In this document: in pieces, positions 22,549 to 33,850 of the stretch
How positions within the stretch are numbered: position 1 is the stretch's first letter
How the letters are laid out: each line of letters opens with the position of its first letter
NCBI RefSeq assembly: GCF_027887165.1
Contig: NC_077230.1
Span: forward strand, 265,055,943-265,119,942
Direction of reading: 5' to 3'
DNA from: Monodelphis domestica
Lineage: Eukaryota > Chordata > Mammalia > Didelphimorphia > Didelphidae
DNA: 64,000 bases
The notes under the pieces: model-generated
Told to the model about the DNA's origin: nothing
What the model saw: the letters and a program-made list of their open reading frames with translations, nothing else
Databases searched by the model: none
Program-made: the position numbers and the translations under genes

Positions 22549-23655
22549 TTGATTCAAAAGGAGTGTGCTGAAGCAACAAATTGGAAAACAATCTTCATTA
22601 CAAAAACCTCTGACAAAGGTCTAATTACTCAAATTTACAAAGAGCTAAATCAATTGTACAAAAAATCAAGCCATTCTCCAATTGATAAATGGGCAAGGGA
22701 CATGGATAGACAATTTTCAGTCAAAGAAATATTAATAAGCACATGAAAAAATGTTCTAAATCTCTGATAATCAGAGAGATGCAAATCAAAACAACTCTGA
22801 GGTATCACCTCACACCTAGCAGATTGGCTAACATGGCAAGGAAGGAAAGTAATGAATGCTGGAGGGGATGCGGCAAAGTAGGGACATTAATTCATTGCTG
22901 GTGGAGTTGTTAATTGATCCAACCATTCTGGAGGGCAATTTGGAACTATGCCCAAAGGGCGATAAAAGACTGTCTGCCCTTTGATCCAGCCATAGCACTA
23001 CTGGGTTTGTACCCCAAAGAGATAATAAGGAAAAAGACTTGTACAAGAATACTCATAGCTGCACTCTTTGTGGTGGCAAAAAATTGAAAAATGAAGGGAT
23101 GCCCTTCAATTGGGGAATGGCTGAACAAATTGTGGTATATGTTGGTGATGGAATACTTTTGTGCTCAAAGGAATAATAAAGTGGAGGAGTTCCAAACAAT
23201 CTCCAGGAATTGATGCAGAGTGAGAGGAGCAGAACTAGGAGAACTTTGTACACAGAGACTGATACACTGTGGTACAATTGAATGTAATGGACTTCTCCAT
23301 TAGTGGCAATGCAGTGATCCTGAACAACTTGGAGGGATCTATGAGAAAAACCACTATCCACATTCAGAGGAAACACTGTGGGAGTAGAAACGTAAAAGAA
23401 AAACAACTGCTTGAATACATGGGTCAAGGAGATATGGCTGGAGATGTAGACTCTAAATGAACATCCTAGTGCAAACAGCAACAACATGGAAATAGGTTCT
23501 GATCAAGGACACATGTGGACCCAATGGAATTGCATGTCAGCTATGGGAAGGGTGGAGGGAGGGAAGGGAGGGTAAGAATATGACTCTTATAATCAAGAAA
23601 TAATGTTCTAAATTGACTAAAAAAATTTTAATTTAATTTAAAAAATAAAATAAAA
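22549..23655 (+). repeat. 5'-truncated L1, ORF2 C-terminus to 3' end
   Basis: Across broken frames it reads L1 ORF2 C-terminal landmarks: 'TSDKGLITQIYKELNQLYKK', '[20 protein letters not shown]', then 'GGDAAK', 'CPLIQP', 'KTCTRI', and 'WLNKLWYML'. A 3' UTR ('ggttctgatcaaggacacat', 'gcatgtcagctatgggaag') ends in an A/T-rich tail near 23655. Several stops and frameshifts make it inactive. Confidence 0.88.
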
Positions 23656-23869
23656 TCTCACCTTCTATGGGGGGGGAGGGAGGAGGGAAGGGGAGGAATG
23701 TCCTGAAGCCAGCTCCAGTTGATTGATAATTTTTCAGTTTGAGCATATATATTCTAAAAATCAGCAAATACTATTTATCAAATCAGGATTTGATTTATTG
23801 TTTAGACTTAAGAAAATGATGGAGACAATGTTAATAATTTGGATTAAATTTAGAAATGTATCTTTTTGG
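23656..23869. other. No recognised feature
   Basis: A G-rich patch at about 23668-23697, then unassigned sequence. Confidence 0.5.
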
Positions 23870-24105
23870 TTGTGCGGTCAGTTAGTGTCTGATTCTTTGT
23901 GATCCCATTGGGTCAAAATCTTGGCAAAGATAGTGGAGTGGTTTGCTATGGCCTTCTCCAGCTCATTTGACAGATGAGGAAACTGAGGCAAATAGGTTTA
24001 CATGACTTACCCAAGGTCACATAGCTAGTATCTGAGGCTGAATTTGAACACAGGTCCTCCTGTCTCCAGTGTGGTGCTTTATCTCCTGCACCATCTATCT
24101 GCCCT
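23870..24105 (-). repeat. MAR1-like CORE-SINE
   Basis: The plus strand shows 'ctcatttgacagatgaggaa', 'gacttacccaaggtcacata' and 'tgaatttgaacacaggtcct'. Confidence 0.88.
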
Positions 24106-24287
24106 TGAAATATATTTTATAATCTATAATTAAGGCTCTGGAAAGGCTTCCAAAAGAAGAGTAGCACCTAGGTTAAGCCCCAAAGCAGGGGACAATTCAT
24201 TTGTTGTTTTTTTATTAACGTATTTTTTTCCATCTTATGATAAATGTATTTCAGTCCGATTTGTTTTGCAATCTTATGTATTTTATT

Positions 24288-24692
24288 TGTTAAAACTTCT
24301 TATCTTCTGCCTTAGAATCAATTCTAAGAATCAAAGGAAGAGGTAAGGACTAGGCACCTGGACTTAAGAGATTTGTACAAAATTAAAAGATCACTCTATT
24401 GCAAATAGGAATAACATGGAAATAGGTTTTGAACAATGATACATGTATAACCCAGTGGAACCACTTGTCAGCTCCTGTAGGGGAAAGGGAAGAGGGGTGG
24501 GAAAAATCATGAATCATGTCACCATGGAACAATATTCTAAATGAATAATTTTTAAATTAAGTTTAATTTAATTTTTTCAAAAAAGATTTGTTTTGCCCAA
24601 AGTCACACAGCTAGTTAGCGTCTGAAGTCAAATTTGAACCCAGGACCTCCCATCTCCAGGCCTGGTTCTTTATCCACCTCTCTACTTCTTAT
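24288..24692 (-). repeat. SINE1-type SINE split by an L1
   Basis: Parts at 24288-24376 ('tcttctgccttagaatcaat') and 24584-24692 ('gcccaaagtcacacagctag', 'ccaggacctcccatctccag') together make an antisense SINE. An L1 3' end separates them. Confidence 0.82.
24377..24583 (+). repeat. L1 3' UTR fragment in a SINE
   Basis: About 207 bp of L1 3' UTR ('gaataacatggaaataggtt', 'gatacatgtataacccagtg', 'cagctcctgtaggggaaagg') with an A/T-rich end. The 8-bp duplication agatttgt at 24369-24376 and 24584-24591 marks a simple, strongly 5'-truncated insertion. Confidence 0.88.
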
Positions 24693-24756
24693 GCATTTTA
24701 TTTTAATTATTTGGAAGTTTATTCTGGTAAGGGGTCAAAAGACTGCATCAGATAAA

Positions 24757-24990
24757 GGGGCAGCTATCTGAAACAGCAAATGGATACTTGGAATTAGTAT
24801 ACTCCATGATTAAATCTGGCCTCAGACACTTACTGGTTACATGACTCTGGGCAAGTCACTTAACTTGGGTCTGCCTCAATTTCTTCATCTATAAAATAGG
24901 GTTAAAAATAGCATCTGCTGCCCAGGGTTTGTTGTGATGATAAAAATGAGATATCACATAATAGGTACTTAATAAATACTTGTTATTATT
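24757..24990 (+). repeat. THER1/MIR-type CORE-SINE
   Basis: Carries 'tctggcctcagacacttact', 'gggcaagtcacttaacttgg', 'ttcttcatctataaaatagg' and a MIR-like end 'gatatcacataataggtact'. Confidence 0.8.
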
Positions 24991-27187
24991 AAGATTATCA
25001 AGGGAGTCTATGATACAAAAAAGGTTAAGAATCCCTGACAGGAGATAGCAAAAAGGGTCTGAGACATAAGACAGAATGCGTATTTCTGACCTCTGGAAAA
25101 AGCAACTATTTCCATGAGTTTGGCTGAGACAGCACATGAAGCAATCAGCTAATAAATGCTATATATAACAAATGTAAATACTAAGCACTTCACATGGGCC
25201 AGACACTTTACTATACTAGAGACACAAAGTAAGGAGATAAAATCATTCCACAAAAAAAAAAGTTGTCAGATAGAAATGTTACAAGGAAAAATTAGAAAGT
25301 GGCAAAGGAATCAAAAATGAATGAAATAACCTCTGAGGCAATGTAACATTGAATTTGTTTTGGGTAGGAATGATGTAAATCATAGTGGAACAAATTAATC
25401 CCTCAGAATAAATACAAATATGCTCATTTTCTCATTTTACTTTTATGATTTTATTGTTTTGATTAATCTGAATAAAAACAACGACGTCTACAATTTGATA
25501 TGGGTTTTGGCTTAAAATTCCCTGAGACAATCCAAAAATTCTACATTACCAAAGAAGAAATACATCATTTCCTTGATATCAAATATGTTTTTAAAAAATT
25601 AAACCATTTTTTCCCCAGGTCCTGATTCTAACAGATTCACTATTACTAATGTTAAATAATAACTGGAACCTCTTCTATAGGCAGGGAACAGAGAGAGCTC
25701 ACTTGGGGTACTTGAGGAAGAACATTTGCACTTAAGGCCAAGAGATTTCCGGACCAATTAACTAAGGATTGAAAAAGTGGATTCTGGAAAGATGGAAATA
25801 CATACAATTTTGTCCATTTGGGGACTGAACCATATTATCTAGCTGAAATTGCTAAACATCACAGGCCTGCCTCCAGGGAAAATAGTCAATGGAGAGTAGG
25901 AAGGGTAGTGGGGGAGATCAGCCTCATAGAAAGAAGATGACCATGAAAGAGTGAGGACTTGTGCCCTGTATGCTTAAGGGCTAGGATGAACCACATTGAT
26001 CACTCCTGTTAACTTTCCTATTATTCTGCCACTACTATGTTTTCCTGTAGTATCTTGAAGTCCATTATCCTTATTAAAAATGCCCAGAGAAATGTGATAT
26101 GTTGTTTTGAAGCACGAGGGGAAGAGAAATGTGCTATATTCTCTCTGAGAAATTAGGATTTGGAGAATCTGTGAAAGAGCAGATAAACATTGAAAAAGAG
26201 AGTCAAATCCTGGTAGTTTCAAGAACAATAGTGGCAACAGGGATGGGATATGGTAGTGAGCTCCCCTAAACAAGTGGCAGTTAGGTGGCTAGATAGATGC
26301 CTAAAATATGAATAAGACCCTAACTTACTACTAGATAATGTGTGGGGAGAAAAAACATACAGAATACAATCAGCTGAGTGTGTTACTGTTTTCCTGCTAT
26401 GATCCTCAGTCCACATGTAGTAGTACTTACCACCAACTATTAATATATATTATTTATTTGAAATAAATTTCAAAAATTCTATTTGATTCATTCATTGAGC
26501 AAAGGTAGGTTAAATAGGCTATAAGCTATTTTTGACTAAAAACAAATGAGAAACTTTCCCCACATACTAAAGAGCTTTATAAATGATCTGTACTTTGCCC
26601 AATTCAGTGTGGCATGTGAAAGTGAAATAATTAGTCAGCTACCATATTTAATCTGATGTACTTAGAGGATAGGAAAGTAAGAATTCCAAGTCCACTTGTT
26701 CCAAGTTTCTTAAACACAGAAGAAAAATATATTACAAAGAAAGCCACTAACATCTTTGCATACCTTAAAAAGTATTAGTTTTTGCCATTTCACATAAATG
26801 AAAGGGCCACAATGGTTGCAGCAGAGAAGTCAATGAGACTTTTTAAATTCATACTGAAGCTTTGTCAAAACTGGTTAAAGATAAGGGCTTGACTTTGGGG
26901 CATTCTAGATCCCCTCACCAGAAAAAGAGTCTAGACACTCACTGGTTTCTAACATTTTTTTATTCTGATGAATATCTGATCTGTAAGTAAATTTGTTTTT
27001 CTTGTTGAGTACAAATTATATTAATAAAGCCCCATAAACAATTATTTTTAGGAATCTGAGCTTTCCTTCAGAACTTTGGCTTAAGCTTCTCTAGGGCTTG
27101 GATATTAGGTTGATCATACACTGTCATACTCCCAAGCTACTAGAAATTGAATTGCCACCAATGGTTTAAAATATTTCATAAAGAACA
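24991..27187. other. Mostly unassigned
   Basis: A weak antisense L2 3' end may lie at about 25145-25240 ('aagcacttcacatgggccag'). The rest shows no repeat I can name and no convincing frame. The 99- and 65-codon frames on the minus strand near 26.0-26.4 kb have no family resemblance. Confidence 0.4.
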
Positions 27188-27375
27188 GCTGAGTAAAACA
27201 AGTAGATAGAACACCAGGCCAGGAGTTGGGGAAGAACTGGGTTCAAATTTGACCTGAGCTACTTCCTAGCTTGGTAACCCTGGACAAGTCATTTAACTCC
27301 AATTACCTAGCCCTTCCTACCCTTCTGTATCAGAACAGACATTAACACAGAAAGTAAAGGTTTTAGAAATAAAAT
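27188..27375 (+). repeat. SINE1-type SINE, diverged
   Basis: 'ggttcaaatttgacctgagc', 'ctggacaagtcatttaactc' and 'acctagcccttcctaccctt' give the order of the family. It ends in an A-rich tail. Confidence 0.8.
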
Positions 27376-27754
27376 AAAATACTTCATACATAGAGAACAT
27401 TTTATCACTAGATTTTAATTTTTCAAAATGAGTATCACTTTTTGTTAAAAAAAAATCTTGTCTTATGATTAATCTACAGACTTTTGAACCATGTAGCCTA
27501 TGAAAGATTCAGAGTAATAAACTGTGCTACATAAATTTTTAAAACTGGATTTTACTATAACACCATTCATTAGAATGGAATAGAATTTGATGTAAACCTA
27601 GTTCTCATCTGGAATCCTTCCAAAGTAAGCTATTTCACAGTGAGAGAACAAAAGACTGGAAATCATTTGTTTTGTCTCTATTGATAAATACTCTGCAAGA
27701 CAGCTAAGTCTACTTAAAACTTGTAGGTTTGCTGAAGTGCAATATCACCTTGAA

Positions 27755-27930
27755 GGCTTTTATAAACCAGGTCTGGAGTCAGGAGGAACATATTTGGTCT
27801 CAGATACTTCTTGGCTCTGTAACCCTGAGCAAATCATTTCCCCCCAATTGCTTAGTCCTGGTCACTCTTCTGCCTTGGAATCAATACTTAGAATTGATTC
27901 TAATATAAAAGGTAAGCATTTTTTTTTAAA
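27755..27930 (+). repeat. SINE1-type SINE, diverged
   Basis: 'aggtctggagtcaggaggaa', 'ttggctctgtaaccctgagc' and 'ctcttctgccttggaatcaa' followed by 'aaaaggtaagca' and a T-rich tail region. An L2 3' end ('agtaaacacttattgaatga') follows at about 27945-28040. Confidence 0.78.
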
Positions 27931-28040
27931 AGACCCAAGAAGACAGGAGTATTTATTTTATTCATTGTTATGTTTCTCTCACCTATAACTTTCCTACATA
28001 GAGTTACCACCCAGTAAACACTTATTGAATGAATGTTGGT

Positions 28041-28945
28041 TCTTTTAGAAATTCTTCAATTGATACAGATATTTTTAATAAGGTGGAGTTCCTGTGACAA
28101 AGGCTCAGGGACAGTATATATTAAGCCACAGTACTTTTTTTTTATGCACAGGATAAATGCAAGCCCACTGACTAACTAGAACAACACTCAAGACTTATTC
28201 CAGTAAATGGTTTAGCAGCAAAACTGGGAGAAGTGACCCATAGGCACTAAGTAATCCTGGATAATAGATCTTTTCAAATAAACACAAGGGGGAACTGAAC
28301 ACATGGGTAATTACAAATGACAAGCATACAAAACCATAAAAGTATTTTCAATTTAACAAATAGTAAAATCTTCTACTTTATTTCTAATTCCTCACAATCA
28401 AAAGGAACAATATATGTAAAACACTTTGTAAATCCTAAAGTGTTATATAAATGCTAGGTAAGATGATGCCTTGTGGGTGAAGCAATATTTAAGAAAGATT
28501 GCTAAAATTTAAATTAGTTAAAACACGAAATAAATATTTATGAAGAGACTGCCAACAAGATTTTCTCTTCTATCCTTCTGATAATTATTTCCTCATTAAA
28601 ACTTTTGTAAACACTTACTTGGGAGGGGGGGAAGGTTTCACAACTTTTTCTCTAGTCTGCTTTCAGAAAATTAATATATAGGAAAAAATAATCTGGATGC
28701 ACAAGAGATAAGTCAGGTTATTTTTCGCATTGTAAAGGGATATTCACCACAGAGTTCTTTTAAATACTGAAATCCTTTTTAGTGCATTTATGAATTAGTT
28801 CACTCAAGTTTTCAGAAACTTACTACTGCAGCTACGTTTTTCTATTCTCCTCCATTCTACCTAGGTTCCTTCTGTTTAGAAGAAAGGACACAATAGCTGA
28901 CTGATGGATAAGTCTCAGTAGCTTCTTCAGGAGGGTCATTCTTTA
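28041..28945. other. Mostly unassigned
   Basis: A MIR-type 3' end may lie at 28395-28470 ('aaaacactttgtaaatccta', 'ttatataaatgctaggtaag'). Otherwise nothing is recognised. If FUT4 has a long 3' UTR, as in human, part of this could be transcribed from the minus strand, but no signal fixes its end. Confidence 0.4.
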
Positions 28946-28949
28946 CTTC

Positions 28950-29330
28950 CAAGAGACATGGAGCAGGATTGGAAAGAATTTCAGAAATTCAAGCCATAAA
29001 CTGAACACAAATCCCCTTTTCAAAAGAACCATCCAGCCTTTGCTTGAAAACCTGAAGGGAGATCTCACCCACTCTCTCAGAGGCAGCTCATGCCACTACT
29101 GTATAGCTCTAATATTCACTGTTAGGCATCTTACCATAGATCCAAACTTCTCTTTGCAACTTGGACCCACAGCTCCTTGTTTTGCCCTTCACTAAGAAAA
29201 AGTTTAATCCACCTACCAAGTAAATCCTTCAACTACTTAAAAGCAACTGTCAAGTTCTTCCTAAATCTTCTCTTCTGCAGACTAAACCTTCCCAGTTTCT
29301 TCAACAATATTCATATGGCATGAAATAAAG
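28950..29330 (-). repeat. CR1/L3 LINE 3' region
   Basis: The plus strand reads 'atccagcctttgcttgaaaa', 'ctctcagaggcagctcatgc', 'cttctcttctgcagactaaa', then 'cttcccagtttcttcaac' and 'ttcatatggca', the antisense of the CR1/L3 3' part shared by mammals and birds. This is one of the oldest repeat layers in the window. It lies about 400 bp past the FUT4 stop codon. Confidence 0.8.
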
Positions 29331-29734
29331 GAGCTTCAGCAGCTAAAAGCTAGAAGCTTTAAGGTACCTAGTGAAGAGATGGCTTTTCATTGTATTTAGG
29401 CACCCTGTGACCTCAGAGGAAACCAGTGCATTGCCTCGAGTTAAAAGAGGAGTTGCCCAAGGTCCATGAACTAGCTTCAGCGTTTACCCTATACAGGTCA
29501 CATATAGGGTCAGTGTGAGTGATTTGGGAAGACAAGTTTTTCTCTCCATCCTTATGCATTTTTGTAAAGTTCATGGGCTCCACTCTAAAACACCAGTTGT
29601 GTGGAAGTAGGGCAGCAAGTACCTGATCAGAGAACTTTTAAATTAGAAGAAATATTGACTGCAGAAGATTATCAATCTATGCCATAGCCCTTTCGAAATA
29701 CTTGGCAACCCCCAGAAGTCCATCTAGGAAAGTC
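29331..29734 (-). other. FUT4 3' flank, likely 3' UTR
   Basis: Non-repetitive sequence directly after the FUT4 stop on the minus strand. It is probably transcribed as 3' UTR, but I see no canonical polyadenylation signal that I would commit to in this stretch. Confidence 0.4.
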
Positions 29735-31198
29735 TCATCTTTGAAACCAGGCTGCCAAGTTGTACATTTTCTTGGGTCGGTCTCCAGCAATCTGCAAAAC
29801 TTGACAGGTCCGACACCAGGGCTCATCCCAGAAGGACAAAGTGTGCACCGCATAGCGTCTCCGCCAGTCAAAATAGCGCTTGTACATGTTCAAGTTTCGA
29901 TCCAGGAAGTGCAGGTAGGCGGCCAGGGCAGATGCATTGGGGAAGTCGTCCACGTGGATAAAAGCACTTCGAGGCACAAAGCGCTCGTAGTTGGCTCTGC
30001 TGGGCCCCAGCACCACCGGCACCGCCCCTGCCAGGAGGGAGTTTCGCCACAGTTTCTCTGTTATGTAGTCCTGGTGCTGGGAGTTCTCGAAAGCCAGGTA
30101 GAATTTATAGCGGGCCACTGTATGCAGAAGCCCAATGTCCGGCATTAGCCGTCCAGGACCACGGAGGCCAAACACGTCCACTTTCACGTGGCGGCGCAGC
30201 TCGTAGTAGTATCTGACCCGGGCCTGCTTCTCGTTCCAGTGGCTGATCACCCAGGCCACCAATCCCTGTTTTCGGGACATAGGTGGCATCAGTCCCGCAG
30301 GCGGATCATGCAGGCTGTTCCTGGGGTAGAGATATCCATAGGGGACAAAGATATCCGAGTCGGCCCGATAGGTCAGCGTCCAATTGAAGAGGCTGCTGTC
30401 GAAGCTCCCCAGTTTTGGGGAGTTGGTAGGAGATTCAAAGTTCATCCACACCCAGCGCTGCCCAGGAGGCCTGGCCGGCTGGCTGCCCATCCAGGATATG
30501 CCTACCACCCTAGCTGCTATTCCGTTTGGCTCAGGCCGTGGCGGGGGCCAGTCCTGGGTCCCCACAAGGTCTCGGTGGTGGAAGAGCACTGCTTGGGCTT
30601 CCCAGTAGTATTTCCTGTCTGTGATCAGGCGGCAGCCGCTTACGTTGAACTGGCGCTGGCAGTCAGGAGCTGGACCCGACGATCTGCCCGAGCCGCTGAA
30701 GGGCTCCCACCACATCAGGACTGTGACCTGATGCGGCGAGACCAGAGGTCTCGAGGACGCCCAGGGTAGCGGAGGTAGCAGTCCCAAGTAGATGTAAAAG
30801 ACCAGCCCCGAGAATAGTAGTCCAACTGCGAGCAGCAGCCACACTATCCTGGGCATTTCCCGGCCACCGCTCCGGCCTCGCAGCTGGCCCAGCCATCGCA
30901 TAAACATGGGCAAAGGAGGATAAGCTGGGGCTGCTGCAGCTGTTGCTCGCCCCAGGCCGACCCGCAGCGGGGATAGGTAGCGACTTTCATACTGTTGCAG
31001 CTCTCCACGCCGTCGGGCTCTCCTCGGCAGTTCATCTTCCTGTTGGCTGGCCTGAGGTGGGAGGGGGCAGCGCCCAGATTCCGAGTGCCACACCCCCGGC
31101 TCTCCACCTCCAGGGCTCCAAGCCTGAGGGAGGTGAGTTCCTCTCGCCATTCCGGCACCGCCCCGTATTTTGCCTGTAGGACTTTGAGTTCTCCACAT
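29735..31198 (-). CDS. FUT4: Alpha-1,3-fucosyltransferase 4 (single exon)
   Basis: This is a 487-residue Golgi type II membrane enzyme that moves fucose from GDP-fucose to GlcNAc of type 2 chains, making Lewis x and related selectin ligands and CD15. There is a short cytoplasmic part with an Arg-rich stretch, one membrane segment at about 118-140, a stem, then the GT10 catalytic domain. Visible landmarks are HHRD at 207-210 (Arg, the form tied to type 2 acceptors, where FUT3 has Trp), 'PPGQRWVWMNFESP' at 244-257, the donor-binding block 'YKFYLAFENS..DYITEKLW' at 364-384, 'VPVVLGP' at 393-399, and CRTC at 462-465. N-glycosylation sequons lie at N185, N272 and N421. It ends WFQR, like human WFER. 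Human FUT4 is 530 residues in its long form and 405 in its short form. The first Met is chosen because residues 61-73 (ARRRGELQQYESR) resemble the human long-form extension. Met98 or Met100 would give the short form. The coding region has no intron, as in other mammals. Confidence 0.96.
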   Translation of the reverse strand: MWRTQSPTGKIRGGAGMARGTHLPQAWSPGGGEPGVWHSESGRCPLPPQASQQEDELPRRARRRGELQQYESRYLSPLRVGLGRATAAAAPAYPPLPMFMRWLGQLRGRSGGREMPRIVWLLLAVGLLFSGLVFYIYLGLLPPLPWASSRPLVSPHQVTVLMWWEPFSGSGRSSGPAPDCQRQFNVSGCRLITDRKYYWEAQAVLFHHRDLVGTQDWPPPRPEPNGIAARVVGISWMGSQPARPPGQRWVWMNFESPTNSPKLGSFDSSLFNWTLTYRADSDIFVPYGYLYPRNSLHDPPAGLMPPMSRKQGLVAWVISHWNEKQARVRYYYELRRHVKVDVFGLRGPGRLMPDIGLLHTVARYKFYLAFENSQHQDYITEKLWRNSLLAGAVPVVLGPSRANYERFVPRSAFIHVDDFPNASALAAYLHFLDRNLNMYKRYFDWRRRYAVHTLSFWDEPWCRTCQVLQIAGDRPKKMYNLAAWFQR

Positions 31199-31600
31199 TC
31201 TGCTGGCCCAGCCCCAGTGTAGTTCTCCCGCAGTTCTTCCTAGTCCTCCCCAACTCCTTTTCCCCCGGGGGGAAAGGGCGGGTTCCTTTCTCTTGTCCTC
31301 CCCCAGGCTACTTCTTAGAGCTAGCCTTTACTTTTTCCACCCCAAAGCTCTTCCCAGCTGGACTTTCCGTCTTTTCTTCTAGAAGCTCCTCCCCTATAGC
31401 CCTTGATTCTCTTCTAATGTTGCCCAGCTGCTCCCTCTCCTTGATCCGTCAGCCGTCTCGAGAGGATAGGAGAAGTTCGCGCCGGGTTTGGTCCTGGGTG
31501 AAGCCAGAAGAGATGAGAAATCCAAAAGCCCCGAGATGTGAGAAAATGCTGTCATAGGGCGGCTGGAGGGAGAGAGGGGAGAGCCTCTGTCCTCAGAGTT
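31199..31600 (-). promoter_or_regulatory. FUT4 CpG-rich promoter and 5' UTR region
   Basis: GC and CpG content stays high upstream of the start codon and falls off by about 31.6 kb. A GGGCGGG Sp1-type box lies at 31276-31282. I see no TATA box at a fitting distance, which agrees with a CpG-type promoter. The context of the first ATG has a purine at -3 but T at +4, so leaky scanning to Met17 or Met98/100 is possible. The transcription start is not determined. Confidence 0.55.
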
Positions 31601-32369
31601 AAGGAACCTTTACACTTCCTTCCGTTTAGCTCTCGTCAGACTGTGAGAATATAGAAAAAAAAAAACTACAAAGGGAAAATCTGAGAGCAGAAATGACACG
31701 GGTGGGTCCTCCCTGTCCACGTAGCACAAAAAGGTTTGCAGTAAAGGAAGTTGCTTTCTAACTAGGCCACCTCGCAGAATCCTGATAGACCCAATCAACT
31801 CTAAAGAGGGCAGAGAGAAAAGATTGTTTAAAAAAAAAAAAGACAAAAATAGGCATCAGATACTCACTTTAGGAGTTTGGGTTGTTTTTGTTTTTGTTTT
31901 TGTTTTTACCCAAAAGCAGATCATAGTTTTTTGGGCTGCAAGGAACCTAAAGAGATCCACTAAATAACCCACACATTTTACAGATGAAGAAAACCAAGGC
32001 GGGAGAACTAGGGACTGGCTCCCAAAATCTTAGCTAAGGTTGTTTAAGCAAACCTTTTGTCCAGCCTTGGGAAATTTAGAAAATATCCCAACAGCAAGAT
32101 TAGTTCCTCCTCTTTGACTACCTCTTCTTCCTAACTTCCTCATTTGTTTTGTTGTTATTGTTGAATTGAGAAGCAAAGCACATTGCAAATCTTAAAACTG
32201 TGGGTTTTTTAATAAATAATTATTAATTTATTAATTTGTTTAAATTAATAATTTCTATAGAAATGTTATTGTTGTTATTATAAAAATTAACTTTCTCCAT
32301 TCATTGCTTCTACTTTCTCACATCTCTCCTATATCTGTAATTCTCATCTCTCCTGACTTTTGACTTCTT
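31601..32369. other. Upstream flank, few repeats
   Basis: Contains a (TTTTTG)n tract at 31884-31908 and a MIR-like antisense core at about 31968-32045 ('cattttacagatgaagaaaa'). The remainder is unassigned AT-rich sequence. Confidence 0.5.
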
Positions 32370-32640
32370 TCAAATTCTACTTTCCATTCTTATCTTCTAC
32401 AAGAAGACTTTCCTGATCCCTCTTAATTATTAACAAATGCCTTCCTTCTGTTATCTCCAATCTATCTTGCATAAATCTTGTTTGCACATAATTGTTTTTT
32501 GATGTCTCCATCATTAAACTGTGAGCTTCTTGAGAGAAGGGACTATTTTCTCCCTTTCTTTGTATCCCCAGTATCTAGCACATTGCCTGGCATGGCCTTA
32601 GGGGTGCTTAATTAATGTTTGTTGAGTAACTGACATCCTA
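32370..32640 (+). repeat. LINE-2 3' end
   Basis: Carries 'aagaagactttcctgatccc', then 'ctgtgagcttcttgagagaa', 'tttgtatccccagtatctag' and 'taattaatgtttgttgag', the L2 3' end in sense orientation. Confidence 0.88.
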
Positions 32641-32890
32641 CTGTTTTCTTAGCTACAATGTGTCTTCTGACCTCACTCACTACTCCACTGAAAATGCTCT
32701 CCTCCAGGTTACCAATGAACTCTTAATTACTAAATCTTGGTTTAGCCCTCCTCCCAGAATTCTCTATAGTGTTGGTACTGTTAACCTCTCCATCTTGTAT
32801 ATTTAGTCCTTCCTTGGTTTTCAGAACACTGCCCTCTCCTAGATCTCCCAAGTGTCTGACAACTCTTTATACTTCTTCATTTGAACTGTT
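32641..32890 (+). repeat. LINE-2 ORF2 fragment
   Basis: This resembles the L2 reverse transcriptase region: 'gttaccaatgaactcttaat', 'ggtactgttaacctctcc', then 'tggttttcagaacactgccc'. It lies after a 3' end, so it is a second L2 copy or a rearranged one. Frames are broken. Confidence 0.6.
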
Positions 32891-33664
32891 TGGGCTGCAA
32901 ACACTGTTGTCCTTTGGGAAGTGGGTGAGAGAAGTCTTCCTGACTTTCTGAGGTTGCCTCTAGGCAAAATGTTAACTAATTTCACAGAGGGAGGCTTATT
33001 TCCCCTTTCCTCTATATCTCCCTTCATCCTCACCTTGGTGGGTCACATCCATCTAGTGGGACAAAAAAACCTGTTCACCCCTCTCCATTTTTAAGAGAGA
33101 AAGAATCTCCTCCCACCCCTTTCTTCTCTTTTACAAAGTGAATTAGATTTAAGTGAGTCATATAAAGTAGTCACCCTTCTAAAGTCCCTCTTCTAAAATC
33201 ATTTAAATTCAGTGGCAATATATTCACCCCATTCACAGAATGTTTTTCTAACTTACTGCAATTTCTTTTCCTCCTGTGACTTTTCAGTTTTGTTCAGATG
33301 CACAACTAAAAATAATTAGTTGACTATGGACTTAGGGCCTCAAATTACAAACTATCTAGATATGACCCAAAGCATCCCCCCCCCCCAAAAAAAGAGCAGA
33401 ATTCTGAGAAATAGAAAAAGGGGGGAAAAAGATATCAGAAAACAAAAAAGTTTGTTAATTTGCAAAGCAGAAAAGATGGAAAACCAGCCTCCCTCCCATA
33501 TTTCTATCTCATACTTATGGTTCATTTCTGGAATGGGACATTGACATTGTTTGGAGGAATCTGATCAGCATAGTTATGTATGTATTTTTTTTAAAGATAA
33601 AAAAATCAGTCATGGATCTTAAACCAAAAAGATTATTTTAAATAGATTAAATTCTTCAATATAT
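32891..33664. other. No recognised feature
   Basis: Nothing recognised except a C run followed by an A run at about 33377-33394. Confidence 0.5.
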
Positions 33665-33850
33665 TACAAAAAAAAATCAGTGGCAAGACAAAAGTCAAGA
33701 TTCCTGGTGATAGCCTGGGATGCAATGGATGACTCTGGCATCTTCAGTCTGTACAAGCTCTAAATGCTCCATAGTTGCCTTTGTGAATAGATTGTTTTCA
33801 TCCACTAAGAGCAGACAAAGGAGGTATTGAGGTACTGGGCTAACCAAGTG
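33665..33850 (+). repeat. Decayed RTE-type SINE fragment
   Basis: 'cagtggcaagacaaaagtca', 'gatgcaatggatgactctgg', then 'caagctctaaatgctccata' resemble the inner part of a marsupial RTE-associated SINE known to me from memory. The open frame on the other strand (33695-33988, 97 codons) lies over it and is probably chance. Confidence 0.5.

Noticed and set aside
1-29700. Exons of PIWIL4, expected downstream of FUT4 in other mammals
   Set aside because: I looked for PIWI-type motifs on the minus strand and saw none. The gene may lie beyond the window.
29702-30769. Long open frames on the plus strand opposite FUT4 (148 and 193 codons)
   Set aside because: They mirror the GC-rich FUT4 coding region and have no family resemblance. 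Antisense openness is common where the sense frame is GC-rich.
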